DNA of 64,000 nt, from positions 74,280,488-74,344,487 of the forward strand of contig CM022297.1 of assembly GCA_011799875.1 (NCBI GenBank). Reading direction: 5' to 3'. Both the position numbers and the translations under genes were made by a program. Under the pieces are notes generated by a model. It saw nothing but the letters and a program-made list of their open reading frames with translations. It was not told the DNA's origin and did no database searches. Each line of letters starts with the position of its first letter. Positions within the stretch are counted from its first letter, which is position 1. This DNA is from Thinopyrum elongatum (taxonomy: Eukaryota > Streptophyta > Magnoliopsida > Poales > Poaceae). Positions 21,986 through 33,337 of the stretch are shown piece after piece.

Positions 21986-24900
21986 ATGAACCGCAATGGA
22001 TGTACGGTGACAGACGCACCTCCGAGTACATTGATGGCATGCATAATTTTCTCGAAGTGGCTGAGGCAAACAAGCAGAATGGTTTTATATATTGTCCATG
22101 CCCTGTCTGTGGGAATACGAAGGATTACTCTGACTCGAAAACCCTTCACATCCACCTGCTTAAGAAGGGTTTCATGCCACACTATAATATTTGGACCAAG
22201 CACGGAGAAAAAGGGGTTATGATGGAAGACAACGAAGAAGAAGAGGATGATGACAACTATCCCCCTGAATACGGTGATACTGCAACGGGGGGAGCTGAAG
22301 ATCAAGAAGAACCAGAGGATGTGCCCGATGATGATCTTCGTCGGGTCATTGTTGATGCAAAGAGAGAATGCCAAAGTGAAAGGGAGAAGTTGAAGTTCGA
22401 TCGCATGTTAGAGGATCACAAAAAAGGATTGTACCCAAATTGCGAAGATGACAACACAAAACTCGGTACCACACTGGAATTGCTGCAATGGAAGGCAGAC
22501 AATGGTGTATCTGACAACGGATTTGGGAAGCTACTGAAAATAATGAAGAAGAAACTTCCAAAGGATAACGAATTGCCTGACAGTACGTACGAATCAAAGA
22601 AGGTTCTATGCCCTCTAGGATTGGAGGTGCAGAAGATACATGCATGCCCTAATGACTGCATCCTCTACTGCGGTGAGTAATAGGATTTGAACGCATGTCC
22701 GGTATGCGGTGCATTGCGGTATAAGATCAGACGAGATGACCCTGGTGATGTTGAGGGCGAGCGCCCCAGGAAGAGGGTTCCTGCCAAGGTGATGTAGTAT
22801 GCTCCTATAATACCACGGTTGAAACGTCTGTTCAAAAACAAAGAGCATGCCAAGTTGATGCGATGGCACAAAGAAGACCGTAAGAAAGACGGGAAGTTTA
22901 GAGCACCTGCTGACGGGTCGCAGTGGAGAAAAATCGAGAGAAGATGGGAGGACTTTGCAGGTGACGCAAGGAACGTATGGTTTGGTTTAAGCGCAGATGG
23001 TATTAATCCTTTTGGGGAGCAGAGCAACAATCATAGCACCTGGCCCATGACTCTATGTATCTATAACCTTCCTCCTTGGTTGTGCATGAAGCGGAAGTTC
23101 ATTATGATGCCAGTGCTCATCCAAAGCCCTAAGCAACCCGGCAACGACATTGATGTGTACCTAAGGTCATTAGTTGAAGAACTTTTATAGTTGTGGAATG
23201 GAAAATGTGTACGTGTGTGGGATGAGCATAGACAGGAAGAATTTGACCTACATGCGTTGTTGTTTGTAACCATCAATGATTGGCCTGCTCTCAGTAACCT
23301 TTCAGGACAGACAAACAAGGGATACCACGCATGCACGCACTGTTTAGATGACACCAAAAGTATATATTTGGACAAATGCAGGAAGAATGTGTACCTGGGA
23401 CATCGTCAATTTCTTCCGACCAACCATCAATGTCGAAAGAAACACAAGCATTTCAAAGGTGAGGCAGATCACCGGAAGAAGCCCGCCCTCCGTACTGGTG
23501 ATCACATACTAGATATGGTCAAAGATTTACAAGTAACCTTTGGAAAGGGTCCTGGCGGACAATCTGTTCCGAATGACACTGAGGGACGCGCACCCATGCG
23601 GAAGAAGAAATCTATATTTTGGGACCTACCCTATTGGAAAGACCTAGAGGTCCGCTCTGCAATCAACGTGATGCACGTGATGAAGAATCTTTGCATGAAC
23701 CTGCTAGGCTTCTTGGGCGTGTATGGGAAGACAAAAGATACACTGGGGGCACGGGAGAACCAGCAACGTGTGCACGAAAAAGACGGCATGCATCCAAAGC
23801 AGTATGAAGGTCCTGCCAGCTAAGCTCTTACCAAAAAAGAGAAGGAAATCTTCTTTGAATGTCTGCTCAGTATTAAGGTCCCGTCTGGCTTCTCGTCCAA
23901 TATAAAGGGAATAATAAATATCCCAGAGAAAAAGTTCCAGAACCTAAAGTCTCATGACTGCCACATGATTATGACGCAACTGCTTCTGGTTGCATTCAGG
24001 GGGCTTCTACCGAAAAACGTTCGATTAGCCATTGTGAAGCTATGTGCATTCCTCAATGCAATCTCTCAGAAAGTAATCGATCCAGAAATCCTACCAAGGT
24101 TAAAGAATGATTTGGTGCAATGTCTTGTCAGTTTCGAGCTGGTGTTCCCACCATCCTTCTTCAATATCATGACGCACGTCCTAGTTCATCTAGTAGACGA
24201 GATTGTCATTCTGGTTCCTGTATTTCTACATAATATGTTCCCCTTTGAGAGGTTCATGGGAGTCTTAAAGAAATATGTTCGTAACCGTGCTAGGCCAGAA
24301 GGAAGAATCTCCATGGGCTGGCAAACAGAGGAGGTCATTGGGTTTTGTGTTGACTTCATTCCTGACCTTAAGCCGATTGGTGTCCCTCAATCGTGGTATG
24401 AGGGGAGACTGACTGGAAAAGGCACGCTAGGAGCGGACTCAATAATATGTAGGGACGGAATTCTTGGGCTCAAGCACACTACATAGTTCTACAGAATTCT
24501 ACCTTGGTGACCCCGTATGTCAATGAACACAAGAATATTCTGCGCTCCAAACACCCGGAGCAGTGTGACGACTGGATTACATGTGAACACATCAGGACTT
24601 TCGGCAGTTGGCTGCAAACACATCTCATGGGTAACACCACTGTTGGAGATGAGCTGTACTCGTTGGCCAGGACACCATCTTCGACTGTATTGACTTACAA
24701 AGGGTACGAGATAAATGGGAATACATTTTACACGATCGCCCAAGATCAAAAGAGCACCAACCAAAACAGTGATGTCCGCTTTGATGCAGCAACCAAGAGG
24801 GGAAATGGCACATATTATGGTCACATAGTGGACATATGGGAACTTGACTATGGACATGATTTTAAGGTCCCTTTGTTTCGGTGCAAATGGGTCAATCTGT

Positions 24901-25280
24901 CAGGAGGCGGGGTACAGGTAGACCCACAGTACGGAATGACAACAGTGGATCTGAACAATCTTGGGTACACAGACGAACCATTCGTCCTAGCCAATGATGT
25001 GACGCAGGTTTTCTATGTGAAGGACGTGTCTATCAAACCGAGAAAAAGAAAAGATAAGGAAGCGAATACATCATACGATGAGCCAAAGCGCCACATAGTT
25101 CTTTCAAGAAAAAGAGACATCGTGGGAGTGGAGGGCAAGACAGACATGTCTGAAGATTATGAAAAGTTTCATGAAATTTCTCCCTTCAAAGTGAAGGCTG
25201 ACCCAAGCACCCTGTTAAACGATGAAAATTATCTATGGTTACGTCGCAATAAGCAAGGGACGCACGCGAAGAAAAAGTGA
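21986..25280 (+). pseudogene. TNP2-type CACTA transposase, multiply broken
   Basis: Domains follow the usual order of plant CACTA transposases. First is a transposase-associated zinc-binding N-terminus (WMYGDRRTSEYI, then CPCPVCGN and HIHLLKKGF). Next are a Transposase_21 core from about 22830 (PADGSQWRKI, HACTHCLDD, then DLPYWKDLEVRSAINVMH), a DUF4218 block (LKSHDCHMIMTQLL, then FPFERFMGVLKKYVRN) and a DUF4216 C-terminus (24504-25280). An ATG at 21986 follows an AG acceptor but is one base out of frame with the transposase. The frame is then cut by stops at 22678-22683, about 22796, 23188 and 23821, and shifts by about 24460. Most stops look like single changes of Tyr, Trp or Gln codons. The intact enzyme cuts element ends; this copy cannot be full length. 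Confidence 0.9.
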
Positions 25281-25349
25281 AGACTTTCTCTCCAGAACTA
25301 TTCTGATGATGGCTTTTATCTAGAATATCACTGCAGTTACATGTCAAGA

Positions 25350-26376
25350 AATGAAATGCCTTTTGTAACAGATGAGTTTTCGTCCGAAACCATGATACTT
25401 CGAAAGAGATTGTCCATTTTGTACACGAAGTGCATCCAGTTTTTGTCGTAACCCTCTCAAATTTTTAGCACATTCTATGTGGGTGAAATGATGATACCAT
25501 GCCAACTTTCAACCTTTTAAGAGTTCATTTGTACTACTTTTCAATTTCAGGGTCATTTAGCTCAAAAAATCAGTAAATGCATGAAAAATAGCAAATGAAG
25601 TCAGGAAGGGTTGAAAATTGATGATGTGGCTTTGAATGGTGCATGTTGAACGCACAAAAAGTCTAGAGTTGAAATAAGTTAAAAAAATGAAATGCCTTTG
25701 TCACAATGAGTTTTCGTCCGAAAGCCTGATACTTCGAAAGAGTTTGTCCATTTTGTACACGAAGTGCATCCATTTTTTGCCGTAACCCTCTCAACTTTTT
25801 AGCACATGCTATGTAGGTGAAATGATGATACCATGCCAACTTTCAACATTTTCAGAGTTCATTTGTACTACTTTTCAATTTCAGGGTCATTTAGCTCAAA
25901 GAATGAACTAATAGCAAAAAGAATGAATTAAAAAGCTTTTATAAAACTCTAATAGCTAAAAGAATGAACTAAAAAGCTTTTATAAAACTCTAATAGCAAA
26001 AAGAATGAACTAAAAAGAATTAATTAAATATAATATTCTTCAATAGCAAAAAGAATCAACTAAAAAGAATCAAAATAATATTAACTAAAATTATGAAAGT
26101 ATTTATTTGTTAAAAACTTTAATAGTAAAAGAATTTTCATAAAGTATTTTTTGTTACAAACTTTAATAGAAAACTAATTTTTTTTTATAAAATTCTAATA
26201 GCAAAAGGAATCAACTAAAAAGAATCAATTAAAATATTAAACTTATGCAACTAAAATTATATAAAATTCATGCAACTGAAATTATATAAAATTTATGCAA
26301 CTAATATTATATAACTAAAAATAACATATGCAAAAAATAACATTAAAAATTTAAAAACATAACAGATGCAAAAAAT
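25350..26376. repeat. Tandem repeats and AT-rich spacer inside CACTA 1
   Basis: A unit of about 336 bp, with core TGATACTTCGAAAGAG and ending GGTCATTTAGCTCAAA, occurs at 25350-25565 and 25688-25900. It is followed to about 26370 by short AT-rich units around AAAAAGAATGAACTAAAAAG. No coding frame is present. Confidence 0.8.
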
Positions 26377-26576
26377 AAAAAAAGGCCCACCTACTACCCA
26401 CCACGACCTGCATACGACTAGAAACCCTAGAAATGGGCCAGGATACAGGCCCACAGTGCAAGCATGCCCAACCGGGCATCAGGTAGGCATGTACTGCCTG
26501 TAGTAGAGAGGAGCTCGAGAGGGTAGCGGCAACAACGCTTATAAACCACTCCGAGCCCCTCTCAACTAGCGAGGTG

Positions 26577-26840
26577 GGACTAAACTTATGGATGCGGCAG
26601 CACATCCCTTTAGTCCCGGTTGGTGGCTCGAACCGGGACGAAAGGCCCCCCTTTCGTCCCGGTTCGAGCCACCAACCGGGACCAAAGGTCTTTGCTTCCC
26701 GCCCTTTGGGCTGCTGAAATTGACCTTTAGTCCCGGTTGGTGGCACCAACCGGGACTAAAGGCCCCCAACCGGGACGAAAGGGGGGCCTTTAGTCCCGGT
26801 TGGTGGCTCGAACCGGGACCACCAACCGGGACTAAAGGTT
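26577..26840. repeat. Internal cluster of CACTA terminal-type inverted motifs
   Basis: About nine copies of the word TTTAGTCCCGGTTGGTGG or its inverse, with variants GAACCGGGACGAAAGG, are packed here head-to-head. The same words make up the element's right subterminal region (36450-36590). The cluster ends a few bases before a TATA box for the second gene. Confidence 0.85.
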
Positions 26841-26844
26841 GGGG

Positions 26845-26852
26845 TATATAAG
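26845..26852 (+). promoter_or_regulatory. TATA box of the second CACTA gene
   Basis: TATATAAG is followed by GC-rich leader sequence and, after an intron-like region, the ATG at 28207. It lies immediately downstream of the inverted-motif cluster. Confidence 0.6.
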
Positions 26853-27239
26853 CAGGACTTTGCAAAATTTGCAAAAGCCATCTGCAGTTTCCCCCCGATG
26901 CCGAAGACCTCCTCGACGCCGCCAGGCTGCCCAAGCTCGCCGTCGCCTCCGAGCCGTCCCCGAGCCCGCTCCTCGTCGCCGGACCTCCCCACCGTCCTCG
27001 TCGCCAGACCTCCTCGCCCTCCTCCCCGAGCCAGCTCCTCGTCGCCGCCCCCGACGCCGTCCCCGAGCCCGCTCTCACTCCTCGTCGCCGCCCCCGCCGG
27101 CCCTCCTCGTCGCCGCTCCCGCTGGCCCTTCTCTCCGGCCCTCCTCCCCGAGCCCTCGCCGCCCCCGCTATGAGCCGCCGCCGCCCCTGTGAGCCGCCGC
27201 CGCCCCGCCCCGGCCCCCCTGTTTTGTTTTGTTTATTAA

Positions 27240-27410
27240 TTATGTTGTGTAGATATGTATGTATGTATGTATATGTTTATGTATGTATGTATGTATGTAT
27301 GTATGTATGTTTATGTATGTATAGAAAATGTTGATGCTTAGTGTATATATATGTATGTAGATGTATATGTATGTGTGTTCAAAAAAAAATGTATATGTAT
27401 GTATCAAGTA
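27240..27410. repeat. (TATG)n microsatellite
   Basis: Impure TATG and ATGT runs occur at about 27252-27323 and again near 27340-27402. Confidence 0.85.
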
Positions 27411-27531
27411 GTGGCACTTTTTGTAAAACTTTAGAAATTCGTAGAAAATTAACCGTAGCTCCGATGAAAATAATTTATATATGAAAATCGATCAGAAAAA
27501 TATGATGAATCCGAATATGCCCTCCATTCGT

Positions 27532-28016
27532 CTGTCACAAGCAGCTAGCATAGCGAACCTGGAACCGTCCCCCTCCGGTTCATCTGTCCGAAAATGCAGA
27601 CTTCGGGAAAACATTCCCGGATGTTATCCCCCTTCACCTATATCGTCTAGTGTCGCGTTAGAACACCCCTAACTCTCTCAGGAATTCAACATATCCCCGA
27701 TAACTTTGACATGAGAGGGGGGTCCGCAAGTATCGTCGACGACCATAAGAGAGGCGGTCCGTAAAGTATCCTCTCTCGAAAGATAGGACGACTCATCAGA
27801 CATGAGGGGGGAGGAGTCCTTGACGATCGTCTGAAACTGACTGTCACAAGCAGCTAGCATAGCGAACCTGGAACCATCCCCCTCCGGTTCATCTGTCCAA
27901 AAATGCAGACTTCGGGAAAACATTCCCGGATGTTATCCCCCTTCACCTATATCGTGTAGTGCCGCGTTAGAACACCCCTAACTCTCTCGGGAATTCAACA
28001 TATCCCCGATAACTCA
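27532..28016. repeat. Direct repeat, 309-bp period
   Basis: 27532-27708 and 27841-28016 are nearly identical (core CACAAGCAGCTAGCATAGCG, later AACATTCCCGGATG). The second unit lacks a stretch of the spacer present after the first. Confidence 0.85.
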
Positions 28017-28313
28017 GACATGAGGGGAGAGGAGTCCTCGACGACCGTCTGAAACTGACTGTTATAAAACTTGTGAACTTTACATGATGTTTGCCACTAA
28101 TCTATTGCTCATATGCATATGATTCCTTATTGTGATTAAGTCCATGTTTGCCACTAATTCATCTCTCATGTTTGTATATTGTCATGTTGTAATATTTGCA
28201 GAAACTATGGACAGAGACTTAGAAAAAGAAGAGTTGTTGGGGGATATAATCCGCGACGGAGCTGATATCACCTTGTCGTTTCTCAACGACACCGATGGTC
28301 AGGAAAGAGAGGA

Positions 28314-28415
28314 TGACGGCTCCGGTGATCCAATGGAGGAGGAAGGAGATCATGACGGCTCCGGTGACCGAATGGAGGAGGAAGGAGATCATGACGGCTC
28401 CGGTGACCGAACGGA
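28314..28415 (+). repeat. 39-bp coding tandem repeat
   Basis: About two and a half copies encode EEEGDHDGSGDRM-like units. They are in frame, so copy-number change would alter protein length without a frameshift. Confidence 0.85.
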
Positions 28416-29123
28416 GGAGGGAGCCTTAACTGTTGCAAAGTCCGGCGAGGTATATATATATATATATAAATTAAGCCTCTGCTGACTTGATGCATTAATT
28501 ATTTTGTATGTACATATATTAACGCTTCTTTCTTCTTTTATCCCTCCGGATTGAGCCAAACTTCCGTAAGGAGACGAGGCCCGAAGAAAAGGTTGCGCCA
28601 GGATGAAAGGTTCACGATCACATAAGTCGCTCAAAATGGCCAACCGATTGCTCCCAAGCGGACCAAGGACACATTTGTACATCAGTGCGGAGTTGTTGTT
28701 AGGGACAGCGTCCCGATCAGCATCCAAGAATGGAATAAGAAGGACCCTGAAGTTTCTTATGTCTAGGATAGACTGAAAGATGATCTTTGAAACTCGCAGA
28801 TGACAAATTTCAGCCTACCGCCAGAGGAGGATCCGAATAACCCAGTTATAGAGCGAAAGGTCAAGGCATTTGCTCTTGAGAAGATGACAGAACTATTCAA
28901 GAACTGGAAGAAGGATTTGAACAAAAAGTTTGTCGAGAAAGACGAGACTCCAGAATTCATCGGTCAGTATGAGAAGATAAGAGATCACTCGCCCGCATTT
29001 GTGGCCTACAAGAAATCGGAGAAGGGTAAGCAAAGGTCACTGACAAACAAGCAAAATGCTGCAAAGAAGAAATATCACCATACTACGGGGTCAGGTGGCT
29101 ACAGCAAAGCCCGGCCTACGTGG

Positions 29124-32100
29124 TGTGACGACCCCGGCTTAATCATGCACTAATCATACACGCAAATGCACACGATCAAGCCTAAGGACTCACTTGAAGA
29201 TATCACAACACAACTCTAAAACATAAATAAAGTCATACAAGCTTTATATTACAAGCCAGGGCCTCGAGGGCTCGAATACATAGCTCGATGGCATACATGT
29301 GTCAGTGGAAGCATCAGATATCTGGGTACAGATATATTACAGAAATAGAGATAAGCCTTTAGAAAGGCGGGACAAAATAAAATACTACGATCGAAAGGCG
29401 TAGGCCTCCTGCCTAGGACCCTCCGAATCCTACTCCTGGTCGTTTGTCGGCTCCTCGTAGTAGTACTCTCCGGGAGGGTAGTAGTAGTAGTCATAGTCGT
29501 CGACGGGGGCTGCTATCTCAGGGGCTCCATCATCTGGCAGCGTCAAATGGATATGAGGAGAAAAAGAAAATAAAGCAAACGTGAGTACTCATCCGAAGTA
29601 CTCAGCAAGCAAGGATCTACACTACATATGCAACATTTTCAAAAGAGGGCTGTATATATGGACTGGACTGCAGAAATGCCAGAATAGAGGGGGAAAGCCT
29701 AGTCCTATCGAAGACTAGCATCTTCAATCATCTTCATCGGTCTTGCAGCATTAGAAGAGTGCAGATTAACATAATGTAAAGTAGTAGTAGTATCATCAAC
29801 CTCGGCCAGAGATCCTTCCTCGACTCCCTGCGAGAAAGCGATCCCAGAGCCATACTATCCATTTCATCTCAAGTTCTAGTTGTACCGATCGGGATACAAC
29901 TTCGAGTGTCCGTTACCATAGGACAGGCTATCGATAGATTAGTTCTTCCCTGCAGGGGTGCACCAACTTACCCACCACGCTCGATTAACTCCGGTCGGAC
30001 ACACTTTTCTGGGTCATGCCCGGCCTCGGCCAAACGATACGCCACAACCCGACCAAAAACTTAACAGAGAGGTCAGTACGCTGGACTAAACCTATGCCCC
30101 TAGGGGTCTTGGGCCATCGCCCCGGGAACTCCTGCATGTTGCGAGGGCGGCCGAGAGCAGACCTAGCAACCCCTTAATACAAGTGCAGTTGCTTAACCAG
30201 TCCAACTCGGCGCGTGCCGCTCAGTCGCTGACGTCCATTAAGCTTCGGCTGAAGTGTACGACGCAGAACGCCCATACTATGCCCACGTGATGGTTAGTGC
30301 TATCAGGCCAGAGGCCCCTCGGATCAAATATCCAAACCGTTAGTGTGTTGGTAGTGCGGTAACGAGCAGAGACTCACGAAAGATGTGACCCCGTTGCCCC
30401 GTCTCGAGGACTTGCGGCAAGGGCTAGGAATGCCCGGCCACGCCTCGTGTTCAACCCTCGGGCACCATCCAGGTCCACCCGATTCCACATCACTCGCTAT
30501 TAAGCTCACGCGGGTACCCCTCAGGGCCGACCCGTCTTTAGTTTCATGTTTCAGTGTAAAGTCATAGTATCAACGGTATCCGTGTGTCTAACATCAAGGG
30601 GGAACCCTGAGGAATCACCCTTGATGGAGTCCCACCTGATATTAACGTCAAGGTGAACGAAGGAGGAATCACCCTCGAGGTCCACACTTGAAGTGTTGCA
30701 CGACGATGTCGTTATCGGGGCTGGTGTAGGAGGAATCACCCTCGCTTACCACGACTGATTAACTAACCTACAAGGTTATCATCAGAAGTGCTGATGAGGT
30801 ATCACCCTCGGCACTCGATAGTAACCCAGTAGTGTCGGCAACTAAGGGGGAAGTGACGTGCGGTGTCGGGGCCTGGTCTTCAATCCCGTTGCTCGGGTCT
30901 TCTGAGAGTCCAGCGGGGCAGTCGGGACAAGTGGGTCTCTGATAGGGCTCTATCCATCCTATACTAAACAGTTTAGGATAGCAGGCAGGTATCAATAGTA
31001 GGCTACAATAAACAGGCTATGCAACAGAAGTAGGATAACAGTAGCAGTAGTATCTTCTAATGCAAGCATAAGAGGGAAGAGAGTGGGCGATATCGGAATG
31101 CTCAAAATGGGGTGCTTGCCTGCAAGCTCTGGGGCAAGTGGCTGGTCGTCGGGGACGTAGTCGTTCTCCGGAGCGGCATCTGCCTTAGGAGCTACGTCAA
31201 CGTCGGGGTCTAATCGAGAGAGAAAAGGAGGAGGAAACAGGTAAACATAATGCAGTCAAATGCAACATGGGGCATGCTATGCTACAATGCAGTGCAGGGT
31301 TGCCTTAAGATGCATCTAAGTCACTTCGGTTATTTTAGGATTTAAGTTGGATTTATTAACCGGTGATAATGCACTATTCATCTACCGGATTCGGCCTCAA
31401 ATTCGCGGTTACATCTACGTAGGGGGTTCCGGCATCGAAACAGACGACACGATCAAATTCGTCTCGTCGTTCTGAGCAACCTTCATGTTTTAAGTTTTTC
31501 GATCTGAGCTACGGTTTAAAAGTTATTAATTTTCAAAGTTTAAACGATTTTCTGGATTTATTTTTATTAACAGAAAATGATATATGACGTCAGCATGATG
31601 TCTCTGTGACGTCAGCAGGTCAACTGCGGCTGACCAGGGTCAAACCTGACATGTGGGTCCAGTGGGACCCACATGTCAGCCTCTGTTAGTCTAACAGTGG
31701 ATTATTTGAACTAATAGAGTGATTAGTGGGGTGGGCCCCATATGTCAGTGAGTCATTAGTATATCTAATTGCTTTTATTTATTTAATCATTTATTAGTTT
31801 AATTAGTAGAGGGGGTCCCACATGTCAGCGACTGGGCTCGGCCCAGTCAGCACATTGACCCGAGTCAACGGGGTCAACGGGACCCACCGAGGCCACTGGC
31901 AGCGCCCCAGGGTGGACCCCATGCCTGGCCACGTCGGCTGCGTCGCCGGAGTTGCTCCGGCGACCATTTGCGCGGTGGCCGATCGCCGGAGCAGCTCGGA
32001 ATCGCGCTGTGGGGCTCCGTTTCACGTGCGGTTTGCTGCGTTCGAAAGCTGGAAGAGCGCCGCGTCGAGTGGTGGCCTTGGACCGACCGGAGATGGCCGG

Positions 32101-33337
32101 AAATGGCGCCGGCGATGAGCCAAAACGGCGCTGGAGTTCGGGCCTCGTCGGGTTCTAATCTACACGGCACGGGGAGGGATGCTAGGGGTCTTGCCGGACT
32201 CGCTCGAGCTCCAGGAGCTCGATGCTGGGTCCGGTTGCGCGTGACGACGACGCTGGCCACGGCAAAGAGCTCGTCGGCGGCCGTGGGTTCGGCCGTTCAC
32301 GGTGCGGCGAGCAACGGACGCGGCAGGACAAGGGAGAAGGGAAAGTGGGGGTCGGAGCTCACCGAGCGGCACGCCAAAGGCCCTCGAAAGATTAGTAGCA
32401 GCAGGAGCTCGCCGGAGATGGAGGGGATCGCCGGCGGCTGCAGCCAAGGGGGCGGCTCGATCCGCGCGCTGCGGGGCTCCCTGGCTCCTGTTCGTGGTCG
32501 GAGACGATGCAATCGGTGACGGTGGAGCTGATGGGCTTGGTGACGGGGCGAGGCGACGGCGGTGGCTACGCAAATGGCGGAGGAGCAGCCATGGTTGCTC
32601 TCGGGGAACTCGATCAGAGGGAGAGAGAGAGCGCGCTAGCAAGGGGAGAGAGGGAGGGAGAGTGAACGGAGGTCCAGGGGGGATGGACGGCTTCGGCCTT
32701 ATCCCCCTCGTCGGCTCCGGGCGTCGGTGGCGTCGGCGTGTCGGCGCGCGACCGGCGCGCGCGCTCGCGCCCACTGCGACGGCGACACGCACAGGGGAGA
32801 GACGACGGAATGGGCCGGTGGGCTGGTACAGGGGCACTGTGCACTTAGGCCCAGTGCACAGTGCCTCATTTTATTTTTCTGTTTCCGTTTTCTATTTTTC
32901 TTTTATTTCTTTTCTGTTTTGAAATAGTTAGGCCACTCTTGCACTTTTGTAAAATGTGAAACTTGGCCCCAATATTTCAGTGCAATGTTAACCTTCACCA
33001 AAAACTGATTTGGGTAAATTTGGATTATATTTGAATTGGAAATGGGTTTAATTAGATTAAATAATTCTGTTTTGGTGCTGTTTCATGTGGTTTGAACCAT
33101 TTAACTAGTTCCAATTCCATTGTTTATATTTTTATGAGTGATTCTGGAATATTTGCTATTTAGTGAACATTTTTCCCATAGTGTTTGAGCAAGTTGATTT
33201 TGCACTTTTGAATTTGAGTTTATTTCCAGAATAGAGTTTGAATTATTTTGGTTAACCACTATGACTAAGCACTGCAAATGATATGACTTGGCATTATTAG
33301 CAGTAGATCACAATGACTAATACACAGGGGTGTTACA
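29124..33337. mobile_element. 4.2-kb solo LTR inside the second CACTA gene
   Basis: The insert begins TGTGACGACC, ends GGGTGTTACA, and is flanked by perfect 5-bp duplications CGTGG (29119-29123 and 33338-33342). No second LTR, primer-binding site, gag or pol is present, so it is best read as a solo LTR of a long-LTR Gypsy-type or LARD family. It contains short repeats of AGGAATCACCCT (30610-30810) and a GC-rich part at 31850-32850 whose open frames are not genes. The CACTA frame lines up again on its two sides (KARPTW before, DKAE after). Confidence 0.85.

Noticed and set aside
31822..32922. Several overlapping 60-225 codon GC-rich frames
   Set aside because: Inside the 4.2-kb solo LTR, open on both strands, with biased Arg/Pro/Ser content and no family resemblance.
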